Shown: positions 21,073 to 30,889, counted from the stretch's first letter. The stretch is DNA of 64,000 bases from Comamonadaceae bacterium (GCA_947452785.1 CANGDZ010000002.1:43073-107072), one strand, 5' to 3'. Translations and numbers: made by a program. Notes: generated from the sequence alone by a model not told the origin.

Positions 21073-22803
21073 TTAAGCACGGGCTTGGACGTAACGTCCT
21101 GGAGCCGCTTCAATGGTCTTGAAGCGCGCTCCTTGGCCATAGGTTTTAGGCGAAGCAATTTGCTTGCCTGCATGACTTTTCAGCCAATCTGACCAATCGG
21201 TCCACCAGCTGCCGGGCAGCTCTTGAGAACCTTGGATCCAATCGTTCACGTCGGCAGGGAATTTGCCGTCTTCACGTAACCAATGGCTGCGCTTGTTGGC
21301 TGCGGGGGCGTTGATCACGCCCGCAATGTGGCCCGAGGCGCCCATAACGAAACGCTTTTTACCTGGCAGGTGTTGTGTAGAGGCGTAGGAACCGCCGATG
21401 GGCACGATGTGGTCTTCACGTGAGCCGTAGATGTACACAGGCAGATTGACTTTGCGCAGGTCTATTTTTTCGCCACACACGGTTGCTGCACCGGGCTTGA
21501 TCAAGCGGTTTTCCAGGTAAGTGTTGCGCAAGTACCAGGCGTAAAACGGGCCAGGTAAATTGGTGGAATCGCTGTTCCAGTAAAGCAAATCGAAAGGCGG
21601 TGGCGACTCCCCTTTGAGGTAGTTGCCAACCACGTAATTCCAAACCAAATCATTGGGCCGCAAAAAACTGAAGGTAGACGCCAAGTCCTGGCCCTTGAGC
21701 AAACCGCCTTGACCCATCTGCGTTTCACGGAATTTGACGAAGTTCTCATCAATGAACACATCCAAAATGCCCGTGTCGGTGAAATCGATCAGGGTGGTCA
21801 AGAACGTGGCGCTGGCCACCGGCTTCTCACCCCTTGCAGCCAACACCGCCAAGGCATTGCTCAAGATGGTGCCACCCACACAGAATCCCAGGGCATTGAT
21901 TTGCTTGGCACCGGTCAACTCCTGAACCGTCGCAATGGCTTGAATCGCACCGTTCTCGATGTAATCGTCCCAGGACTTTTTCGCCATGCTTTCATCGGGA
22001 TTGCGCCAACTGACCACGAAAGTGCGGTGACCTTGGCTGACCGCATAACGAATAAAGGAATTGTTAGGTTGCAAATCCAAGATGTAGAACTTGTTGATGC
22101 AAGGCGGGATCAATAAAAATGGCTTTTCATAGACCTTGGCCGTCAGCGGTTTGTATTCGATCAGCTGGAAATACTCGTTCTCAAACACCACCGCACCCTC
22201 GGTGGTGGCCACATTGCGACCGACCTCGAACAGGCTTTCGTCGGTCATGGAGACATGGCCCTGCTTCATGTCATGCATGAGGTTTTGCATGCCCTTGGCC
22301 AGACTCTCGCCTTTGGTTTCAATTGCTTTTTTCTGCGCTTCGGCATTAAAAGCCAAAAAATTGCTGGGCGATGTGGCGGCCACCCACTGCTCCACCGCAA
22401 AACGAACGCGGTTTTGGGTTTGTGCATCGGCGTCCACCGCATCAGCCAAGCCCATCAAAGTGCGGGCATTGAGCAAGTAGTTGCCTGCGGTGAAGGAGGC
22501 CACCGGGTTACTGGACCAGGCTTCAGACGAAAACCGACGGTCTTTCAAAGGCGCGCCGCCCTGCAAGCTGCCATTCCACAAGGCCGAAGCTTCTTCCAAG
22601 TACTGGGCTTGCAACTGCTTGAGCTTGTCTTGCTCAAACTTCAACTTGGGTGAGGCCGGAAAAGCCGTTTTGGCATCTGCAGGCACAATGCCCCCCAAGT
22701 CCATGGTTTGAAAGGCTTGCAATGCCTGACCCCAGCTTTGGGTCAGTTTTTGCTGAAACTCTTCATTGATTTTGGTCCAATGATCAGGCGATGGCTTCGT
22801 CAT
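21073..22803 (-). CDS. phaC: Class I polyhydroxyalkanoate synthase PhaC
   Basis: Polymerises (R)-3-hydroxyacyl-CoA at the granule surface. The 576-residue protein has the lipase-like box with active cysteine GFCVGGTI, a catalytic aspartate in YGSREDHIVP and a histidine in GASGHIAGVI. The family tryptophan-rich segment SWWTDWSDWLKSH is near the C-terminus. Length fits class I enzymes such as that of Cupriavidus. A GAGGGG lies about eight bases before the ATG. It is first in the operon and divergent from a small membrane-protein gene across 43 bases. Confidence 0.96.
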   Translation of the reverse strand: MTKPSPDHWTKINEEFQQKLTQSWGQALQAFQTMDLGGIVPADAKTAFPASPKLKFEQDKLKQLQAQYLEEASALWNGSLQGGAPLKDRRFSSEAWSSNPVASFTAGNYLLNARTLMGLADAVDADAQTQNRVRFAVEQWVAATSPSNFLAFNAEAQKKAIETKGESLAKGMQNLMHDMKQGHVSMTDESLFEVGRNVATTEGAVVFENEYFQLIEYKPLTAKVYEKPFLLIPPCINKFYILDLQPNNSFIRYAVSQGHRTFVVSWRNPDESMAKKSWDDYIENGAIQAIATVQELTGAKQINALGFCVGGTILSNALAVLAARGEKPVASATFLTTLIDFTDTGILDVFIDENFVKFRETQMGQGGLLKGQDLASTFSFLRPNDLVWNYVVGNYLKGESPPPFDLLYWNSDSTNLPGPFYAWYLRNTYLENRLIKPGAATVCGEKIDLRKVNLPVYIYGSREDHIVPIGGSYASTQHLPGKKRFVMGASGHIAGVINAPAANKRSHWLREDGKFPADVNDWIQGSQELPGSWWTDWSDWLKSHAGKQIASPKTYGQGARFKTIEAAPGRYVQARA

Positions 22804-22846
22804 ACTTTTGTCCCCTCTATAATTTTACATTAATCCAAAAGAACCC

Positions 22847-23149
22847 ATGTACATCATTGCAATTGCTTGGATATACGTCACATTGATGATGAGCGTGGCA
22901 GAAGCCAACAACAGCAATGGAACAGTCCTAGGTGCCATTGTGACCTTCATTCTTTACGGGATCCTTCCAACTGCACTCATGGTTTACCTTATGGGCGCAC
23001 CGCAGAGAAATAAAGTGAGGAAAGCCAAAGAGGCTGCTTGGGCGTCAAGTCAAGAGGCCGAATCACCCTTGGTCCAGCCAGATGCAAGCGGCCATGCGAC
23101 CGGTGGCACCGAGCACAGCAGCATCCCGGCGGTGAGAGAAAAAAAGTGA
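22847..23149 (+). CDS. Small two-helix membrane protein, unknown function
   Basis: A 100-residue protein with two predicted membrane helices (IIAIAWIYVTLMMSVA near the N-terminus and TFILYGILPTALMVYLMG about residues 32-50) and a polar C-terminal tail. Similar small proteins are, to my recollection, common in Burkholderiales, but no function is known to me. Its last 87 bases overlap the 3' end of pgeF on the other strand. It is divergent from phaC with only 43 bases between starts. Confidence 0.65.
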   Translation: MYIIAIAWIYVTLMMSVAEANNSNGTVLGAIVTFILYGILPTALMVYLMGAPQRNKVRKAKEAAWASSQEAESPLVQPDASGHATGGTEHSSIPAVREKK

Positions 23150-23899
23150 CTCTTGGCTTTGGGTGCACCAGCGCGTCGACCCATCATTACCGTAAATAGA
23201 AGTGACCCCGGCGCGTTGCAACCGCAAACGGGCCAATAAAGCCAGGTCTGCCCAATAGGTATGGGCTTGGGCAGGGGTAAAAGCGGCATCCGCATCGGGA
23301 TCGTCAGCGCAAAAAACAGCGCGCACTTCGGCGCCCACCTCAAATGCATGAGGGCCGATACAGGGCCCCAGCCAAACTTGGACATCACCAGCCCGAAGTC
23401 CAGGGGTTGTGGTCGAGCGTAAACAACGCGCCAAAGTGGCCTCCAGAACGCCCTGCCCCCGTGGTGCACCCACACCGGCCAAACCGCGCCAGCCCGCATG
23501 GGCCGCGGCCACCCAAGCGCCTGAGGGCTCGGTGAATAACACCGGCAAACAATCGGCCACCATGATGGTACAGACCACGCCGGGCTGCGCGGTCCAACAA
23601 GCGTCGCCCGTCAGTCCTTGTGCTGTGGTGGCATCAATATCCAGAACTTCATTGCCGTGCACTTGTCGCAAAAAGACCGGCGTAACACCGAGGGTTTGAG
23701 CCAAAAGCCCCCTATTGGCCCTTACATGCGCGGGCAGATCACCAACATGGTCACCCAAATTGAGGGAGTGCCAGGGAGCCAGAGAGACCCCGCCCTGACG
23801 GGTCGAAAAAAAAGCTTTAACTTTTGATGACACAGGCCATTCAGGCACCCAGCCCTGCGCGCTCACGGGTGGGATCGTCAAGCTTCGTTGTCCGGGCAA
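23063..23899 (-). CDS. pgeF: Peptidoglycan editing factor PgeF (YfiH/polyphenol oxidase family)
   Basis: Members of this DUF152 family act on misincorporated muropeptide precursors and were earlier called multicopper polyphenol oxidases/laccases. The 278-residue protein shows the family metal motifs: FFSTRQGGVS near the N-terminus, RQVHGNEV, VADCLPVLF and AAHAGWRGLA, plus WLGPCIGP. The start overlaps the maiA stop by 22 bases. Downstream it overlaps the small membrane-protein gene tail to tail. Family assignment is firm. Confidence 0.9.
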   Translation of the reverse strand: MPGQRSLTIPPVSAQGWVPEWPVSSKVKAFFSTRQGGVSLAPWHSLNLGDHVGDLPAHVRANRGLLAQTLGVTPVFLRQVHGNEVLDIDATTAQGLTGDACWTAQPGVVCTIMVADCLPVLFTEPSGAWVAAAHAGWRGLAGVGAPRGQGVLEATLARCLRSTTTPGLRAGDVQVWLGPCIGPHAFEVGAEVRAVFCADDPDADAAFTPAQAHTYWADLALLARLRLQRAGVTSIYGNDGSTRWCTQSQESLFFSHRRDAAVLGATGRMAACIWLDQG

Positions 23900-24516
23900 G
23901 CTGAAGGCTGTGCTTGTTGAAAAGCCGACAGTTGCATGCAGGCATCAAAAGCGGCCATGGTGCGGGGCAAGCCGTCAAAGTTCACCTTGAAGCGCTGGCC
24001 ATTGAAAATCTGCGGCACCAAGCAACAGTCCGCCAAGGTGGGCGTGCGGCCAAAACAATAGGTCGATTCGGGCATCAAGGCCAATTGACGCTCAAAAGCT
24101 TCCAAGCCACTGCGCACCCAGTGGCGGTACCAGGCGTTTTTGGCTTCGTCGCTGATATGCAACTCGGCGGTCAAGTATTTCAAGACCCGCAGGTTGTTGA
24201 TGGGGTGGATCTCGCAAGCGATCGACTGCGACAAAGCGCGCACCTGAGCCCGCTCAAAAGGGTCAGCGGGCAACAAGGCCGGCTCGGGATGTAACTCATC
24301 TACATACTCGATGATGGCCATTGACTGGCTCAGGCGACGGCCATCGATTTCCAGCGTGGGAACCAGTCCATCCGCCGACACTTCAGAATAGGCCGACTGC
24401 TTATGCTCACCCTTGGCAATGTGCACGGGCACATACTCATAGGCCAAACCCTTCAGGTTCAAAGCAATGCGAACCCGAAAGGAGGCAGAGGATCGAAAAT
24501 AGTTATACAGTTTCAT
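23878..24516 (-). CDS. maiA: Maleylacetoacetate isomerase (zeta-class GST)
   Basis: A glutathione-dependent isomerase of tyrosine catabolism; related proteins also act on maleylpyruvate. The 212-residue protein has the zeta-class glutathione motif YFRSSASFRVRIALNLKG, then VPTLEIDG and QSMAIIEYVDE in the thioredoxin-like domain, followed by an all-helical C-terminal domain. The ATG at 24516 is chosen because similarity starts there. No other tyrosine-degradation gene is nearby, so the physiological substrate is not settled. Confidence 0.87.
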   Translation of the reverse strand: MKLYNYFRSSASFRVRIALNLKGLAYEYVPVHIAKGEHKQSAYSEVSADGLVPTLEIDGRRLSQSMAIIEYVDELHPEPALLPADPFERAQVRALSQSIACEIHPINNLRVLKYLTAELHISDEAKNAWYRHWVRSGLEAFERQLALMPESTYCFGRTPTLADCCLVPQIFNGQRFKVNFDGLPRTMAAFDACMQLSAFQQAQPSACPDNEA

Positions 24517-24586
24517 AGATCGTAGGATAAACGTATTTGCGCGCTTCGCCACACTCTGGCGCTACCCTTTGTTATGTAATCAAGCC

Positions 24587-25354
24587 ATGTCCGGTGAACC
24601 CCTCAACCCCTATTTGCAATGGCTCGACAGCGAGACACCCTTTCCGTCGGTCACGACGGCATGGGGTCCTGAGACGGGTGCGCCTGGCCTGCTGGCTGCT
24701 GGCGGTGATCTGCAAATTGAGCGACTGATCAGCGCCTATTCGCAGGGGATATTCCCTTGGTTCAGTCCTGGTCAACCCGTGTTGTGGTGGAGCCCCACGC
24801 CCCGCATGGTGCTGCAAACTGGTCAATTCCGGATGCACCGCTCACTGGCCAAAACACTGCAACGCTACCAACTGAATCCGTCTTTTACTTTGTGTTTTGA
24901 TCGCGCCTTTGACCAGGTCATTGAGGGCTGCGCCAATGCACCGCGCAAACAACAAGCAGGCACTTGGATTGTTCCATCCATGGTGCTGGCCTACCAGCGA
25001 CTGCACCGTGCGGGCTACGCGCACAGCGCAGAGGTATGGCTGGACAGTCAATTGGTCGCAGGTTTGTATTTTGTCTGCCTGGGCAAAGCCGTGTTTGGTG
25101 AGTCCATGTTCACCCGCATCAGCGACGGCTCCAAAATGGCCTTAAGTGCCTTGGTCCAGGTCTGCTTGAGCCATGGCATTGACCAGATCGATTGCCAGCA
25201 AAACACCCCGCATCTGGCCACCCTGGGGGCCAAGGAAATGGAGCGTTCGGATTTCTTAACCCGCATGGCACAACACCAGCTCGGCACCAGTCCCGATTGG
25301 CGCGCGCAAGTCCTGGATGGTTTCAGCTTGGCCCAGATGGCGACAGCCCCATGA
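24587..25354 (+). CDS. aat: Leucyl/phenylalanyl-tRNA-protein transferase
   Basis: Adds Leu or Phe from aminoacyl-tRNA to proteins with N-terminal Lys or Arg, marking them for ClpAP. The 255-residue protein shows [32 protein letters not shown], the [18 protein letters not shown] core and IDCQ at the active site, all family hallmarks. The start at MSGEPLNPY is preferred over an ATG six codons earlier. Its stop overlaps the next start (ATGA), giving an N-degron pair with bpt. Confidence 0.95.
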   Translation: MSGEPLNPYLQWLDSETPFPSVTTAWGPETGAPGLLAAGGDLQIERLISAYSQGIFPWFSPGQPVLWWSPTPRMVLQTGQFRMHRSLAKTLQRYQLNPSFTLCFDRAFDQVIEGCANAPRKQQAGTWIVPSMVLAYQRLHRAGYAHSAEVWLDSQLVAGLYFVCLGKAVFGESMFTRISDGSKMALSALVQVCLSHGIDQIDCQQNTPHLATLGAKEMERSDFLTRMAQHQLGTSPDWRAQVLDGFSLAQMATAP

Positions 25355-26145
25355 CGCACCTGAAAGATCTGCCCTTTGACTCTTTGCAGTTTTATGCCAC
25401 AGCGTCATACCCCTGCAGTTATTTACCCGATCGTTCGGCTCGCTCCCAAGTGGCGACGCCCAGCCATTTGATCCGCAACGAGGTCTACTCCGATCTGGTC
25501 AGCCGGGGGTTTCGCCGTAGCGGCGTCTTTACCTACCGCCCTTATTGCGATGGCTGTCAGGCCTGTGTGCCCTTGCGCGTGCCGGTGACTGCATTCCAGC
25601 CGAGCAAAAGCCAAAAGCGGGCGCTCAAGCAACACGGTTCGTTGCAGGTCAAAATCTCCAGTTTGGGCTTTGAGTCCGAGCATTACGCTTTGTACCTGCG
25701 CTACCAAAACAGCCGACACGCCGGTGGCGGCATGGACCAAGACAGTGTGGAGCAGTACAAGCAGTTTTTATTGCAAAGCCGAGTCAACTCCAGACTGGTT
25801 GAATACCGGGCGCCGCATCCCGACCATCCGGACGGAGTCTTGAAGATGGTCAGCATCGTGGATGTTCTCAATGACGGTCTGTCTGCGGTTTACACTTTTT
25901 ACGAGCCCGAACCGCACACCTCCTACGGCACTTTTGGCGTGCTGTGGCAAATTGAGCAAGCCCGCCACTTGGATCTGGCTTATGTGTATTTGGGCTATTG
26001 GATTGAGCAAAGCCCAAAGATGAACTACAAGCGGCAATTTTCTCCCTCTGAGGTCTTGGTGGAAGGGATCTGGCAGTCCTGGGGCACTTCGGCCCCTCGG
26101 CCCACAGCGGCAGGCCCCCTTTCGACATCCCACACTGTAGAATGA
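25351..26145 (+). CDS. bpt: Aspartate/glutamate leucyltransferase
   Basis: Transfers Leu to proteins with N-terminal Asp or Glu, complementing Aat in the bacterial N-end rule. The 264-residue protein has the conserved [16 protein letters not shown] and [18 protein letters not shown] segments with paired cysteines near the N-terminus, and [18 protein letters not shown] and [15 protein letters not shown] in the GNAT-like core. It is translationally coupled to aat by the ATGA overlap. The last 20 residues look unconserved. Confidence 0.95.
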   Translation: MTHLKDLPFDSLQFYATASYPCSYLPDRSARSQVATPSHLIRNEVYSDLVSRGFRRSGVFTYRPYCDGCQACVPLRVPVTAFQPSKSQKRALKQHGSLQVKISSLGFESEHYALYLRYQNSRHAGGGMDQDSVEQYKQFLLQSRVNSRLVEYRAPHPDHPDGVLKMVSIVDVLNDGLSAVYTFYEPEPHTSYGTFGVLWQIEQARHLDLAYVYLGYWIEQSPKMNYKRQFSPSEVLVEGIWQSWGTSAPRPTAAGPLSTSHTVE

Positions 26146-26167
26146 AAATTCATCCAGCAGAAAATCC

Positions 26168-26947
26168 ATGACCAAACACGACCGTGTAGCCGCAGTGACG
26201 CCCACCATTCAGGTAATCGAGCGTTTGTTTTCAATCATGGATGTTCTGGCCTCGCGTGAAGAAGCCATTTCGCTGAAAGAAATCAGCGAAAAAACTGGTC
26301 TACACCCTTCGACCACGCACCGCATCCTGAACGACCTGACCATCGGCCGTTATGTCGACCGTCCGGAAGCTGGCTCTTACCGCTTGGGCATGCGCTTGCT
26401 GGAATTGGGCAATTTGGTCAAAGCGCGGCTGAATGTGCGTGATGCGGCCATGACACCTATGCGCGAATTGCACAAGCTGATCCAACAACCCGTGAATTTG
26501 AGCATGCGCCAGGGCGATGAAATCGTCTATGTGGAGCGAGCCTACAGCGAGCGCTCAGGCATGCAGGTGGTGCGTGCCATTGGCGGGCGGGCGCCTTTGC
26601 ACTTGACCTCGGTCGGAAAATTGTTCTTATCGATCGACGATCCGCTCAAAGTGCGCAGTTACGCCACCCGCACCGGCCTGTCTGGCCACACGCGCAACAG
26701 CATCACGCAACTGCCGGTGCTGGAGCGTGAATTGTCGAAAGTACGCCAATACGGCATTGCGCGAGACAACGAAGAATTGGAAATGGGTGTGCGCTGCATT
26801 GCCGCCGGCATTTACGACGACCAAGGCAAATTGTTGGCGGGTTTGTCGATTTCAGCCCCGGCCGATCGCATGGACGAGGAGTGGCTGCCCAAGCTGCAAG
26901 CCACGGCAGATGAGATTTCGCATGCGTTGGGACACCAAGTACCCTGA
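26168..26947 (+). CDS. IclR-family transcriptional regulator
   Basis: A 259-residue protein with an N-terminal winged helix (SLKEISEKTGLHPSTTHRIL as recognition region, about residues 38-57) and a C-terminal IclR effector domain (VVRAIGGRAPLHLTSVGK, and the NEELEMGVRCIAAGIYD motif). It follows bpt by 22 bases on the same strand but may have its own promoter. No catabolic operon is adjacent, so its targets are unknown. The effector is likely a small organic acid by family precedent. Confidence 0.9.
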   Translation: MTKHDRVAAVTPTIQVIERLFSIMDVLASREEAISLKEISEKTGLHPSTTHRILNDLTIGRYVDRPEAGSYRLGMRLLELGNLVKARLNVRDAAMTPMRELHKLIQQPVNLSMRQGDEIVYVERAYSERSGMQVVRAIGGRAPLHLTSVGKLFLSIDDPLKVRSYATRTGLSGHTRNSITQLPVLERELSKVRQYGIARDNEELEMGVRCIAAGIYDDQGKLLAGLSISAPADRMDEEWLPKLQATADEISHALGHQVP

Positions 26948-26967
26948 GCCTGCTTCAAAGCGGTTAC

Positions 26968-26994
26968 AAAAAACGGGCTGAATGCCCGTTTTTT
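26968..26994 (+). terminator. Rho-independent terminator after the IclR gene
   Basis: AAAAAACGGGC and GCCCGTTTTTT are perfect complements around TGAAT. The hairpin starts 20 bases past the stop codon. Because it is symmetric it could also stop the convergent peptidase transcript. Confidence 0.88.
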
Positions 26995-27008
26995 CCATTC
27001 ATGCAGAT

Positions 27009-28076
27009 TCAACCGTTGTGATTGCGGGTCCCTGCGGAAGCGCGTGACGGCGGCGACGACTCCAGCCAGCGGCGCATGCGCTCCGCATCGGCAATGCGGC
27101 TGAGCTTGCCGGCAGAATCCAAAAAAACCATGATCAATTTGCGACCCGCCACCTTGGTCTGCATCACCAAGCACTGACCGGCTTCGGAGATGTAACCCGT
27201 TTTTTGGATGCCGATTTCCCAATCAGGGCTCTTTACCAAACGGTTGGTATTGTTGTACTGCAAAGTCCGGCGCCCCACGTCCACTTCGCGGCCCGGCGAC
27301 GTGGAGAGTTCACGCAGCAAAGGCTCTTTATACGCAGCGCCCACCAACAAAGCCAGATCATTGGCGCTCGATTGGTTGCGGCTGGACAACCCTGTGGGCT
27401 CCACATAACGGGTATCGCGCATGCCCAAAGACTGTGCACGTTCATTCATGCGCGTCACAAAAGAGCTCAACCCGCCGGGGAATGTGCGACCCAAAGCGTG
27501 GGCTGCACGGTTTTCACTGGACATCAAGGCCAGGTGCAACAAGTCGCCACGCGACAAGGTGGTTCCGACCGCCAAGCGCGAGCTGCTGCCTTTTTCGGTA
27601 TCCACATCGTCTTGCGAAATGGTGAGCATTTCGTGCAAAGGCAATTTGGCTTCGGCCATCACCAAACCGGTCATGAGTTTGGTCAACGATGCAATCGGAA
27701 GAACGGCTTGGTCATTTTTCCGAAACAAAATTTCCTGGGTATCTTGGTCAACGACCAAAGCCACGCTGGAGCGCAGATCCAAAGGATCGTTGGCCGAATG
27801 CAGTCCGGCCAACTGACCAAAAGACGCCTTAGCGGGCACATCCGACACCGCAGCAACACGTCGGCTTCGGGTACTCACGCGTGCATTCGAGGCCACCTTG
27901 GTGGAACGCTGGGCGATGGAGCGTGACTTGACGAGAACCGTTGCAGACTTGGCTGCCGCGATCACTTTTACTTTTTGGGTGGTTTGCTCTTTTGATTTTT
28001 CCCTGGCCTGTACCTGGGGCGTACAAATCATCAAACTGGAAATCAAAAACGACAATATGCCCAACTTCAGGGTCAT
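27009..28076 (-). CDS. pbpG: D-alanyl-D-alanine endopeptidase (PBP7/PbpG type)
   Basis: A periplasmic serine peptidase of the S11 family that cleaves peptidoglycan cross-links. A signal peptide is visible (MTLKLGILSFLISSLMICTP, cleavage after QVQA). It is followed by about 55 residues of Lys/Arg/Ser-rich linker, then the catalytic triad motifs SLTK (S-x-x-K), SEN and KTG (QKTGYISEAG). The chosen ATG at 28076 places the signal peptide at the N-terminus; earlier ATGs exist at 28106 and 28142. It is transcribed alone, after the leuA terminator. Confidence 0.88.
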   Translation of the reverse strand: MTLKLGILSFLISSLMICTPQVQAREKSKEQTTQKVKVIAAAKSATVLVKSRSIAQRSTKVASNARVSTRSRRVAAVSDVPAKASFGQLAGLHSANDPLDLRSSVALVVDQDTQEILFRKNDQAVLPIASLTKLMTGLVMAEAKLPLHEMLTISQDDVDTEKGSSSRLAVGTTLSRGDLLHLALMSSENRAAHALGRTFPGGLSSFVTRMNERAQSLGMRDTRYVEPTGLSSRNQSSANDLALLVGAAYKEPLLRELSTSPGREVDVGRRTLQYNNTNRLVKSPDWEIGIQKTGYISEAGQCLVMQTKVAGRKLIMVFLDSAGKLSRIADAERMRRWLESSPPSRASAGTRNHNG

Positions 28077-28154
28077 CGTGGAGTTTCGCAATGGATCAAA
28101 AAGCATACGTTTAGGTTTCACATTAATTACATCAATCAGCACAGTGTACCTAAT

Positions 28155-28193
28155 AAAAAAAAGTCACGCAAGATCAAACACTTGCGTGACTTT
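28155..28193 (-). terminator. Rho-independent terminator of leuA
   Basis: On the minus strand AAAGTCACGCAAG pairs with CTTGCGTGACTTT over an eight-base loop (13 bp perfect), followed by a run of eight T. It lies 34 bases after the leuA stop. Confidence 0.92.
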
Positions 28194-28226
28194 GTTCAAG
28201 CCAGTTAAGAATGGAAAGGTAGTACT

Positions 28227-29765
28227 TTAGCCCTGTGCTGCGACCCGATCCGATTTGCTCTGCAATTTATTCAATGCGCTGAGATAAGCCTTGGCTGAAG
28301 CCACCACAATGTCGGGGTCCGAGCCTACGCCATTGACCACACGCCCACTGTTTTGCAGTCGCACGGTAACTTCGCCCTGACTTTCTGTCGATCCGCTGAT
28401 GGCGTTGACCGAATACAGCACCATTTCGGCGCCACTTTTCACATGCGACTCAATCGCTTTGAGCGAAGCGTCCACAGGGCCATTGCCGTCCGAGTTGCCA
28501 TGAACTTCTTTGCCTGCAATGGTGAACACCACCGAAGCATGGGGACGTTCACCGGTTTCACTGTGCTGTGACAGAGAGACAAAGCCAAAATTCTCATTGT
28601 CCGCCGAGACGCTCTCGTCACTGACCAGCGCCAAAATGTCTTCGTCAAAAATTTCGCTCTTGCGATCCGCCAATTCTTTGAATCGGGCAAACGCCGCGTT
28701 CAATTCCGTTTCACTTTCGAGCGAAACGCCCAAGTCTTGCAAGCGTTGCTTGAAGGCGTTGCGTCCACTGAGCTTGCCCAACACGATTTTGTTGGTGGTC
28801 CAGCCGACATCTTCTGCGCGCATGATTTCGTAGGTATCACGCGCCTTGAGCACGCCGTCCTGGTGGATCCCTGAAGCGTGCGCGAAAGCATTGGCGCCCA
28901 CGACCGCTTTGTTGGGTTGAACCACAAAACCCGTGGTTTGGCTGACCATACGGCTGGCCGCCAGGATTTGGCGGGTGTCAATGCCCACATCGAGGCCAAA
29001 GTAATCGCGCCGGGTTTTGACCGCCATGACCACTTCTTCCAAGGAACAATTGCCCGCACGCTCGCCCAGTCCATTGATCGTGCACTCCACCTGGCGAGCG
29101 CCGCCCATTTTCACGCCGGCCAAAGAGTTGGCGACCGCCATCCCCAGATCGTTGTGGCAATGAACCGACCAAATGGCCTTGTCGCTGTTAGGAATGCGTT
29201 CGCGCAGGGTTTTGATAAATTCACCATACAACTCAGGCACGGCATAACCCACGGTATCGGGCACGTTGATGGTGGAGGCCCCCTCATTAATCACAGCCTC
29301 TAAGACTCGGCATAAAAAGTCCATGTCGCTGCGGTAACCGTCTTCAGGGCTGAACTCGATGTCGCCCATCAAATTGCGGGCAAAACGAACCGATTGCTTG
29401 GCTTGCTCGAACACCTGATCTGGCGTCATGCGCAACTTCTTTTCCATGTGCAGCGCACTGGTCGCCAGAAAAATATGAATGCGGGCATTGGCAGCGCCAG
29501 CCAAGGCCTCTGCTGCACGGGAGATGTCACGGTCATTGGCGCGAGCCAAAGAGCAAATCGTCGAATCCTTGATCGCCGCCGCAATGGCTTTCACGCAATC
29601 GAAGTCGCCGTTCGAGCTGGCCGCAAAACCGGCCTCGATCACATCCACACGCAGGCGCTCGAGTTGACGGGCAATGCGCAGTTTTTCATCACGGGTCATA
29701 GAAGCCCCGGGGGACTGCTCACCGTCACGCAAAGTCGTGTCAAAAATGATCAATTTATCAGCCAT
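28227..29765 (-). CDS. leuA: 2-isopropylmalate synthase
   Basis: Catalyses the first committed step of leucine synthesis (2-oxoisovalerate plus acetyl-CoA). The 512-residue protein has the TIM-barrel motif [16 protein letters not shown] and metal ligands in [18 protein letters not shown]. The C-terminal LeuA allosteric domain, where leucine binds, includes [22 protein letters not shown] precedes the ATG by seven bases. It is preceded by a leader peptide and attenuator, and lies downstream of ilvBHC-pssA on the same strand. Confidence 0.96.
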   Translation of the reverse strand: MADKLIIFDTTLRDGEQSPGASMTRDEKLRIARQLERLRVDVIEAGFAASSNGDFDCVKAIAAAIKDSTICSLARANDRDISRAAEALAGAANARIHIFLATSALHMEKKLRMTPDQVFEQAKQSVRFARNLMGDIEFSPEDGYRSDMDFLCRVLEAVINEGASTINVPDTVGYAVPELYGEFIKTLRERIPNSDKAIWSVHCHNDLGMAVANSLAGVKMGGARQVECTINGLGERAGNCSLEEVVMAVKTRRDYFGLDVGIDTRQILAASRMVSQTTGFVVQPNKAVVGANAFAHASGIHQDGVLKARDTYEIMRAEDVGWTTNKIVLGKLSGRNAFKQRLQDLGVSLESETELNAAFARFKELADRKSEIFDEDILALVSDESVSADNENFGFVSLSQHSETGERPHASVVFTIAGKEVHGNSDGNGPVDASLKAIESHVKSGAEMVLYSVNAISGSTESQGEVTVRLQNSGRVVNGVGSDPDIVVASAKAYLSALNKLQSKSDRVAAQG

Positions 29766-29810
29766 CTAATTTCTCCAATGATGAAAACCGCAACTTCAAA
29801 GCATAAATGC

Positions 29811-29845
29811 AAAAGGCCCGCTGCGGGTATGCAAACGGGCCTTTT
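29811..29845 (-). terminator. Attenuator hairpin in the leuA leader
   Basis: AAAAGGCCCG and CGGGCCTTTT are perfect 10-bp complements over a 15-base loop, located between the leader peptide stop and leuA. Placement 20 bases after the leader peptide and 45 bases before leuA is as expected for a transcription attenuator. The T-tract is short (TTTT). Confidence 0.7.
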
Positions 29846-29864
29846 GGGAAAATGATCGCGTGCG

Positions 29865-29921
29865 CTACATGTCCCGCCCGTGGGGCGCTAGCAGCAGTAG
29901 GGCAAGCAATTTGAATTTCAT
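29865..29921 (-). CDS. leuL: Leucine leader peptide (leuL-type)
   Basis: An 18-residue reading frame, MKFKLLALLLLAPHGRDM. Six of residues 5-11 are leucine, including four in a row encoded CTA-CTG-CTG-CTA, with CTA otherwise uncommon nearby. It lies about 100 bases upstream of leuA and is followed by a hairpin, the classic design for leucine-dependent attenuation. No clear Shine-Dalgarno precedes the ATG. A TAAAGT sequence 6-11 bases upstream could be a -10, which would make the leader nearly leaderless. Confidence 0.72.
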   Translation of the reverse strand: MKFKLLALLLLAPHGRDM

Positions 29922-29974
29922 GATGAAGACTTTAGCACAAATTTAAAGCCCACAACGGCTGCACCCAGCGGCGT

Positions 29975-30793
29975 TCACTCTTGGTGCAATCCACGCTCAT
30001 CAGGCTCCTGGGTGGAGGTACTGATCATGCTGGTAGGCTGACCCTTGGCTTTGCGCACGGCGTACAAGGCGTAGCCACTCAAACCATAAACCACAAACAA
30101 ACCAAACAACACCGTGGGCGGATGGATATTGACCACCCCAATGCCCAAGGCGATCAGCACAATGGCGGCAAACGGCACACTTTTCTTCATGTGCACGTCC
30201 TTGAAACTGTAAAACGGCACATTGGTCACCATGGTCAGCCCCGCATACAAGGCAATCACCAACATCGGCCAGGCGACTGACGGACCGGTGTAGTCGAGCT
30301 CGGTCATCAGCCAAATGAAGCCTGTGACCAAGGCGGCGGCAGCCGGCGAAGGCAGGCCTTGAAAAAATCGCTTGTCCACCACCGCCGTGTTCACATTGAA
30401 GCGCGCCAGTCGCAGCGCCGCGCAGGCGCAGTAAACAAAAGCCGCAATCCAACCCCAGCGGCCCAGTCCCTTGAGTGCCCACTCATAGGCGATCAAGGCG
30501 GGGGCCGCCCCGAAAGAGACCATGTCTGACAGAGAATCCATTTGCTCACCAAAAGCGCTTTGCGTATTGGTCATGCGGGCCACGCGACCATCCAAGCCGT
30601 CCAACACCATGGCGCAGAACACCCCAGTAGCGGCCAGATCGAAGCGGCCATTCATGGCCATCACAATGGCATAAAAACCACCGAACAAGGCCGCCAATGT
30701 GACCATATTAGGCAAGATATAGATGCCTTTGCGTGGTTTGCGCTGCACGCGAACCAATTCGGGATCGTCACTGTTTTCCGTGTTGTCTCGCAT
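29975..30793 (-). CDS. pssA: CDP-diacylglycerol-serine O-phosphatidyltransferase
   Basis: Makes phosphatidylserine, the precursor of phosphatidylethanolamine, in the inner membrane. The CDP-alcohol phosphotransferase signature is complete: LDGLDGRVARMTNTQSAFG followed by EQMDSLSDMVSFG. Several hydrophobic segments follow (VTLAALFGGFYAIVM, GWIAAFVYCACAAL, MLVIALYAGLTMV, AIVLIALGIGVV). The start at MRDNTENSD is set by an AAGGA nine bases upstream. It lies between ilvC and leuA, as commonly seen in Betaproteobacteria. Confidence 0.93.
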   Translation of the reverse strand: MRDNTENSDDPELVRVQRKPRKGIYILPNMVTLAALFGGFYAIVMAMNGRFDLAATGVFCAMVLDGLDGRVARMTNTQSAFGEQMDSLSDMVSFGAAPALIAYEWALKGLGRWGWIAAFVYCACAALRLARFNVNTAVVDKRFFQGLPSPAAAALVTGFIWLMTELDYTGPSVAWPMLVIALYAGLTMVTNVPFYSFKDVHMKKSVPFAAIVLIALGIGVVNIHPPTVLFGLFVVYGLSGYALYAVRKAKGQPTSMISTSTQEPDERGLHQE

Positions 30794-30889
30794 AACTCTC
30801 ATTCCTTGGTTGGAAGATCTTGGACTGGGAAGTTCCCGCTTGGCGCAGATCAATGGCCTTGAGTTTATGCCACTCGCTACCGCCACCAA

